Of a stretch of 64,000 nucleotides of DNA, positions 58,425 through 64,000 are shown in pieces. Numbering within the stretch: the first letter of the stretch is position 1; every line of letters starts with the position of its first letter. This stretch comes from Mytilisepta virgata (taxonomy: Eukaryota > Mollusca > Bivalvia > Mytilida > Mytilidae): contig JAPWFG010000025.1 in the NCBI GenBank assembly GCA_028015205.1, forward strand, positions 1-64,000, in the 5' to 3' direction. The notes under the pieces are model-generated. The model was not told the origin of the DNA and did no database searches. It worked only from the letters and a program-made list of their open reading frames with translations. The position numbers and the translations under genes are program-made.

Positions 58425-59007
58425 TCACCATTCTGTAAAGGAGTCGGGGTTACACTCTGGACATCTTAAGAATCCCAGCTGGTTCTGATGATCGGAACTG
58501 TATGAACACGGGACGACGGTACTTAATTCCGGGACGACATCTCCAATCTCAACGACAATGTTTTTCAACTTAGCGTATTCTTCCTTGCGTAAAGTTATTC
58601 CTTTTTTCGTGGGGGCGACTTCGGTGTTGTGGGGTGGTAACCAGTACTGACGGATATTAATATTGTCATTATTTGCTTGAGTTGCGGCATACACGTTTCT
58701 TCCCAGGTGTGTCATGTAGTCTCTTCTTTCCGACAGGGCTAGATCTAGAAACTCCCAAGCTGTCGACCAACATTTTCCACCTCTGAAGGGGTAAGCTAAT
58801 TCCCTTTTTGGTAGGCACTAATTTTCCATCTGTATGCCCCCACTCTCTAATGTCAATTCTAATTTGATCTTTCCACTCTTTGGCTTGAACGAATCTATTG
58901 TTTCCCAGCTCGATATTGCAACGTGCGTTCTCCATCTCGGATAGTGGGTAAATGAAGTATCGGGCATCGATGCGCGTTACTTTACAATGATGTTTCGCGT
59001 TTTTCAT
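58425..59007 (-). pseudogene. Tandem PC4-domain gene, right-arm copy with one frameshift
   Basis: Mirror image of the left-arm gene. Domain 1 reads from the ATG at 59007, but an extra base in the CCC at 58754-58756 (plus strand) shifts the frame just after domain 1 and gives a short unrelated tail ending at 58669. The second domain remains open in another frame (from 58715 down to 58425). One residue in the second domain also differs (Gly to Asp, EIGG/EIGD). Only one arm therefore keeps the full gene. An assembly error in a palindrome is a realistic alternative. Confidence 0.8.
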
Positions 59008-59375
59008 TGGTTCTTTTCAGATCAATTGTATTACCTCCAAATAAGGTCAACACTCTTTCGAATAATATCGGCATGTGTAAACATGCGGTGACTCATATAC
59101 GTGTTTTGATGACTCATTGGAATCTGTTGGCCGAATAAGGACTGCGCGATGACTCACGTATGCCAATCGATGTCTTGATGACTCATTGGGATCTGTTGAC
59201 CAAATTAGGACTGCGCGATGATCTGATGACTCACGTCGGTGGTGAGGCGGATGTCCATATATAGAAAAGGGGGAGGGGCGTATGTCCATATATGGAAAAG
59301 GGGGCGGGGCATGACCATATTTGGGTGTGCCCTGACGCCCTGGGTTTTTGGGGGGGATAAAAGATCCTAACCCCT

Positions 59376-60120
59376 GGTTATTGCCCCTGAATTGTTAATT
59401 TTAAGGAAATATTGCAGTTTTAGGTTATTATCTTGAATATTATTATAGATCAAGACAAATTGCAAAAATGTTCAACAAAGTAAGATCTACAAATAAGTCA
59501 ACATGACCAAAATCATTGATTGACCCCTTATAGGAGTTTTTGCCCTTTAAAGACGGCATCCAGCGTAAACTTCCATTTAAAGATCTTTTCCTCTCAAACC
59601 ACTGAGCCAATTGAAACCAAACTTTTTTGGAATGGTCCTTTTGTGGCCCCCTTCCAAAATTATGTCTGGCATCCCCGACGTCCAACCGACATGACTGCTG
59701 TTACTAAAAATAGAAAAAAAAGGGGGGGTAATTTTCAAAAATCTTATATGAAACTACACGGCCAGTTGGAACCAAAGTTGGCCGTAATGGTTCTTAGGAG
59801 GTTCTCTTTCAGAAAAATGTCCAATGACCCGGTCTGTTAACCAAGATGGCCGCCACATCCGAACTTTGTTTAACTTAGGGCCCTATGGGAAAATTCATTG
59901 AAAAATGTTCTTGTCTTAAACCACTTGACCAATTGGAACCAGACTTGGCAGCAATGGTCCTCTTACAGAGGTGTGTCCGATGACCTGGACTGTAAACCAA
60001 GATGGCAGCCACAACTGAACTTAGTTTAACATAGGGCCCTATAGGAAAATTCATTGAAAAATCTTTTTGTCTGAAACCAGTTGACATATTGGAGCAGGAA
60101 TTGGCAGAATTGGTCCTTGG
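59376..60120 (+). repeat. AGCTCAC-family element, right part
   Basis: It continues the copy broken at 52425: 'ttattgcccctgaattgttaattttaag', then three to four internal units ('accaagatggcagccaca', 'agcaatggtcctc', 'ccctataggaaaattcattg'). The 3' signature hairpin is not recognisable, so this end is degraded near 60120. Confidence 0.65.
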
Positions 60121-61813
60121 TTATTTTGTGGGATAATAATTACCTTTTCAAACAGTCTTCATCAAAATAATAGCTTCATATTATTAATAATCCATTGTTT
60201 ACAGCTTCATCCTGTTGTTGTAATTGTGCTCGAACTCGAATTTGAACCGCTTGATATTGCGCATGTGCGGATTTGTTATTTCCTGTCGAATAGCCCACGA
60301 AAATTTAAAAGCCAAATTCACGACGAAATTGACAACCTCGGAATCGTTTAATAGTAATACACATATTTTGTAATTATTAGTATGAAGACAAGTCATATTT
60401 AATTTTCAAAAGATCGACTGTTGTCCTAATTTAAGGGGCTGTCAGATGTGGGCACAGGAATTCAGGCTTGAAACTATAAGGATTTAAATTAAGTCCCCTT
60501 TTTTCTGCAAAATTCTTTAATTCTTTTACGATTGACGATTATTAAAGGCTATATAATCCGCTGTAAAAAGATTGGGGTAAAGTGCTGAAATTAAGTGGTG
60601 TTTTCAGAATAAACCCCCCCCCCCCCTCCCACCCCCGGCCAATTATATATATTATATCTGCAACATTGATTCATCTGCATGTTCATTTAATATCAACATT
60701 GTATCTATCAGCAGGAAAATCAATATGCCTAAAAGATTCCTGTTAATTCCAGCTACATTCCTGGAGGAATCCTGCTATAATTATTGTACGGGTATTCTAC
60801 CGAAAATCTGTGGTTTTCTTCGGATACGCTGGCTTCCTCCACCAATAAAAAACTGGCCGCCGCGACATAGCCACGTGTGCTGACAATGGCGTGAAACCCC
60901 AACTAAACAAACTTAAAAATCAAATCCATACTTTGGTAAAACGGTGTGTTAGTGAGAAAATGCCTATTTAAATTGTTGGTAAAATGTGGGAATTCAAATT
61001 CAGTAAATTTCGGCTTGGGGAAACCCAAAATGTTAATCTTTTAATGAATTATTAAGATTCAGAGCTTGTGTGTATATCAATATCCATATTTCAGAGAGGC
61101 AATTCCATTATGTTATAATTGAGTCCATGAAAGTTACAGGTATATTTGAGCTTTTGTGTGCTTCAAATTAGCTTTTAAACTGCACAGAACCTACTATCTG
61201 GACACCTCAGTTCATAAAATGATTTTTAGGATTTTGAAAGTCTAAGCGTTAGAATTAACTCAGACCTATCATAAATTTGCATTATTTTTCTTATTTTACA
61301 TATTTTTAATGCACTCTGTGCATATTTCATGAATCACACGTTGTAATACTTAATTTTATTCAAATTCTGAAAAATCCATTTTACAAACTCAGAGGTGTCC
61401 AGACAGTAAATGCAGAAGTCAAAAATAACTTGTTCATAATGTGAAGTAAATAATTTATTTCATGAAGTAATTTTTCACACTCATATAAATTTAGAAACTA
61501 AGATGCTTATTTGTAATTTCAAGTAGTTATAAATATGACACAAAAAGTTAAAATCCATCTCTAAAATAGCAAAATTGTCATTTAATTTAAAGTTATTAAA
61601 CAGTTGAAGACTTATAACTATGTAGAAGTACAGGTGAATTACATGTAATCTTTATCAGAAATAAACTATCAGTACAATCACAACATTCCCTAATAAGTAT
61701 ATTTATATAATAGTCCAGTCAATCTAGCATAAATTTGACCCTAACCTTAAAGTAATTGCAAAAGAAGATTTTTAAGTTTTAATCTTTAGAATTATACCCC
61801 AAATATACACAGA
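60121..61813. other. Gene-poor stretch with small repeat fragments
   Basis: A C-rich run lies at about 60607-60636. A fragment at about 60700-60785 resembles the TCCTGC-AGGAAT cluster near 33300-33620. It is followed by 'tggcttcctccaccaataaaa' and 'ctggccgccgcgacatagcc' (to about 60905), a phrase I recognise as widespread in mollusc DNA. From 60910 to 61813 I see AT-rich sequence and no coding frame. Confidence 0.5.
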
Positions 61814-62560
61814 AAAAAGTCCAACAAAATCTAACTTGAGGAAGACTAAAAAATCACGATTTTAAAATGCATATGGAGATTTGCATTGAAAATGGGAGAT
61901 AACTCTGCAAAAAAGGTAGAAATATCAATAAAAATTTATACAAATTATTAACTTTGCCGCTTCTGTTCAGCAGAATGTATTGATTTTTGATATTGTAGCC
62001 GTCTTTAGAGTATAACAAAAAAACTCTAAAGGTGTTTTCATATCTTTTATCAAGCTACAACCTAGATTTCATAATTCATTAGTTGACCAATTATTAAATT
62101 TTTCAACATGTCAAGGTAAGGAATCTCAAATTTAATAAAAATGATTAAGTATATATTCTTCTTTTTGTGGTTTAAAGTTTCTTTAAACAAGGTAGATGCT
62201 GAACAAATATAATTTGCAGATATAAACAATACAAAATTTTCACATTATTTTTTCAAAATGGTCACAAAGCTTCAAATTTGCAATTTCTTTAATGACAAAT
62301 GTGCCAAAAAAAAAAAAAATACCCATAACACTTCGGTTTTGTACATTTCATGAGCAGAAGATTATATAATATAGTCAAATACGAACTTATAACCCCATCA
62401 AAGTATCATACTTTACATGAATTTTAAGAAAATCAACCAAAAACTGACAAAAAAAGACTCATTTTTGCAGAGTTATCTCCCCTTTCCAATGTTAATTTCC
62501 ATAGGAAATTAAAAATGCTGATTTTGAGTTTTCCTCAAGTTAGACTTTATGGGACTTTTT
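61814..62560. mobile_element. 747-bp MITE with about 100-bp terminal inverted repeats
   Basis: The left end 61814-61913 and right end about 62461-62560 are inverted and about 75-80% alike. Shared blocks are AAAAAGTCC, TCTAACTTGAGGAA and GGGAGATAACTCTGCAAAAA. There is no coding content. Its right end directly abuts the AGCTCAC hairpin at 62561, so one element is inserted against the other's end. Confidence 0.65.
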
Positions 62561-63286
62561 AGCTCACGTGGCCTAAAAGGCCATGTGAGCTTTTCTCATC
62601 ACTTGGCGTCCGTCGTCGTCTGTCGTCGTCTGTCGTCATTAACAATTTTTCAAACATCTTCTCCTCTGAAACTACTGAATGGATTTGGATAAAACTTAGC
62701 ATGATTGTTCCTTAGGGTATCCTGCACAAAGTTTATGCTTTGATTTTTGATCTGTCGAAAAACATGGCCACTGTTACTAAAAATACAACATAGGGGTCAA
62801 ACAACAGTTTTTTGCAAATATCTCAAAAATCATTAGGTTACGGCAAATTCTGGCAGGTTGAAAGTGTTCATCATGATGAAAGCTACCTGTGTGCTGATTT
62901 TCGTAAAAATCTGTCAACTGATGTTAGAGTTATTGCCTTTTTTTGACATTTTTGGCTTTTTTTTAAGTTATTATTTCAAAAATCTTCTTCTCTGAAACTA
63001 CTTTTCAAAATCAAATGAAACTTGGTAAGATTGTTCCTTAGGGTATCCTGCAAAAAGTTTATGCTTTAATTTTGATCCGTCGAAAAACATGGCCACTGTT
63101 ACTAAAAATAAAACATAGGGGTCAAACAACAGTTTTTCGCAAGTATCTCAAAAATCATTAGGTTACTGCAAATTCTGGCAGGTTGAAAGTGTTCAGCATG
63201 ATGAGAGCTACCTGTGTGCGGATTTTCGTGAAAATCTGTCAACTGATATTAGAGTTATTGCCCTTTTTGACATTTTTGGCTTTTTT
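62561..63286 (+). repeat. AGCTCAC-family element with two 310-bp units
   Basis: The hairpin is 62561-62591 (AGCTCAC, G, TGGCCT, AAA, AGGCCA, T, GTGAGCT). Two units of about 313 bp start near 62650 and 62963 ('tccttagggtatcctgcaa', 'cgaaaaacatggccactg', 'aatcattaggtta'). It runs into the next copy. Confidence 0.8.
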
Positions 63287-64000
63287 AGCTCACCAGACCC
63301 GAAGGGTCATGTGAGCTATTGCCATCACTTGGCGTCCGTCGTCCGTCCGTCGTCCGTCCGTAAACTTTTTCAAACGTTAACTCCTCTGACACCATAAGAC
63401 CAATTGCAACCAAACTTCCTACAGTTGTTTATTGGTATATGTGCTACAAAACTATCGTTTGGATTTTTGATTCGTAAAAAAACATGGCCGCCATGGCTAA
63501 AAATAGAACATAGGGGTAAATTGCAGTTTTTTGCAAATAACTCAAAAACCATAACAGATATCAAAATTCTGGCATAGGGTAAAAGTGTTCAGCACCTCAA
63601 GATCTACCTGCCCTGAAATTTTGAAGAAGATCCAACGACCCATGTAGGAGTTATTGCCCTTTTTCTGCATTTTTTCCAAATTTTGCACTTATTAAGCTCA
63701 ATATCTTGGATACTATAAAGGAAAGTTGAAAAATTTAAATTTCATATTGTTAGGCACACAAAGATCTACAAAATTTGTAACAGGATCGAAGTTGTAGGTT
63801 CGTTCCTTTTAGGAGTTATTCCCCTTAGATCGTCAAAATTGACCATTTTTGCAGTCTTTATTCATTGTAATTAAATCGTTAACTACTCTTACACCATAAG
63901 TTTAATTGCAACCAAACTTAGTGTAGTTGTTCCTTGGCATGAGTGCTACTAAACTATCGTTTGGATTTTTGATTTGTAAAAAAACATGGCTGCCATGGCT
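63287..64000 (+). repeat. AGCTCAC-family element, runs off the window
   Basis: The hairpin is 63287-63317 (AGCTCAC, AGACCC, GAA, GGGTCA, GTGAGCT). The body has units near 63360 and 63880 ('cgtttggatttttgatt', 'aaaaaacatggc'). The 3' end is outside the window. Confidence 0.75.

Larger units (their letters stand above)
52426..59375. mobile_element. Palindromic element carrying tandem-PC4 genes in both arms
   Basis: Left arm 52426 to about 54790 and right arm about 54800-54878 plus about 57112-59375 are reverse complements, nearly identical base for base. The outer ends are AGGGGTTAGGATC and GATCCTAACCCCT. A T run (54641-54687) pairs with an A run (about 57122-57152). The apex is a (CAC)n/(GTG)n hairpin (54718-54878), and a separate element (54879-57111) lies beside it. 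Each arm encodes a double-PC4 protein. The whole interrupts an AGCTCAC repeat. No target duplication is clear and no transposase or polymerase is present. Mode of movement unknown; fold-back element or integrated replicon are options. Confidence 0.85.

Overview
The window looks like nuclear DNA of a bivalve mollusc, most likely a marine mussel (Mytilus) or a close relative. I base this on AT-rich, intron-bearing, repeat-saturated sequence and on repeat families that I recognise from memory as mussel or bivalve dispersed repeats: units opening with AGCTCAC, ACGACCGCAAA, AGGTCTTTCCAC or TATCCCC hairpins, and a tRNA-headed SINE. I see no convincing complete host gene. One Gly/Ser/Thr/Tyr-repeat exon (21128-21381) may be host. 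Almost everything else is mobile DNA, often nested.

Layout. 2186-10098 is a DNA element with perfect 25-bp terminal inverted repeats (TIRs), a 4-bp target duplication (ATAA) and eight copies of a 16-bp motif; a near-complete CR1/L2-type LINE (about 3661-8817, minus strand, one frameshift) sits inside it. 10.8-18.1 kb holds a 175-bp tandem array, a GTCC-motif TIR element carrying a hidden coding exon, hairpin-headed repeats and a decayed hAT-like fragment. 18.4-21.1 kb is a hairpin-headed element interrupted by a 1.2-kb element with iterated GTTCC motifs. 23.9-25.9 kb is a very diverged array of roughly 174-bp period in which mainly a 16-nt core survives. 25910-31644 is a minus-strand LTR retrotransposon with no coding interior; a 1.8-kb TIR element with a TCA target duplication lies in its 5' LTR, and the other LTR preserves the empty site.

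33829-51157 is interpreted as one PIF/Harbinger transposon stretched to 17 kb by insertions. It has matching ends, a decayed Myb/SANT-like DNA-binding partner gene in three exons on the plus strand, and a convergent DDE transposase on the minus strand with all three catalytic residues but a shortened core. Its introns are filled by hairpin-headed elements and 140-180-bp tandem arrays.

52426-59375 is the most striking object: a near-identical 2.3-kb inverted repeat inserted in a dispersed repeat. Each arm carries a gene for a protein with two PC4/Sub1-type single-strand-DNA-binding domains. The plus-strand copy is open; the minus-strand copy has one extra base. Five TGAGTCA heptamers and a CCATATATGG box lie upstream of each copy. 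The apex is a (CAC)n/(GTG)n hairpin, and a separate 2.2-kb element is inserted just beside it. The window ends with a 747-bp MITE and two more AGCTCAC elements.

A general pattern: at least five unrelated-sequence repeat families here share one architecture, a short perfect hairpin at the 5' end, often internal tandem repeats, and a single complementary copy of the hairpin arm near the 3' end, in four of the five followed by a second hairpin. This fits the Helentron/HINE (bivalve 'pearl'-like) rolling-circle class, but that class assignment is inference.
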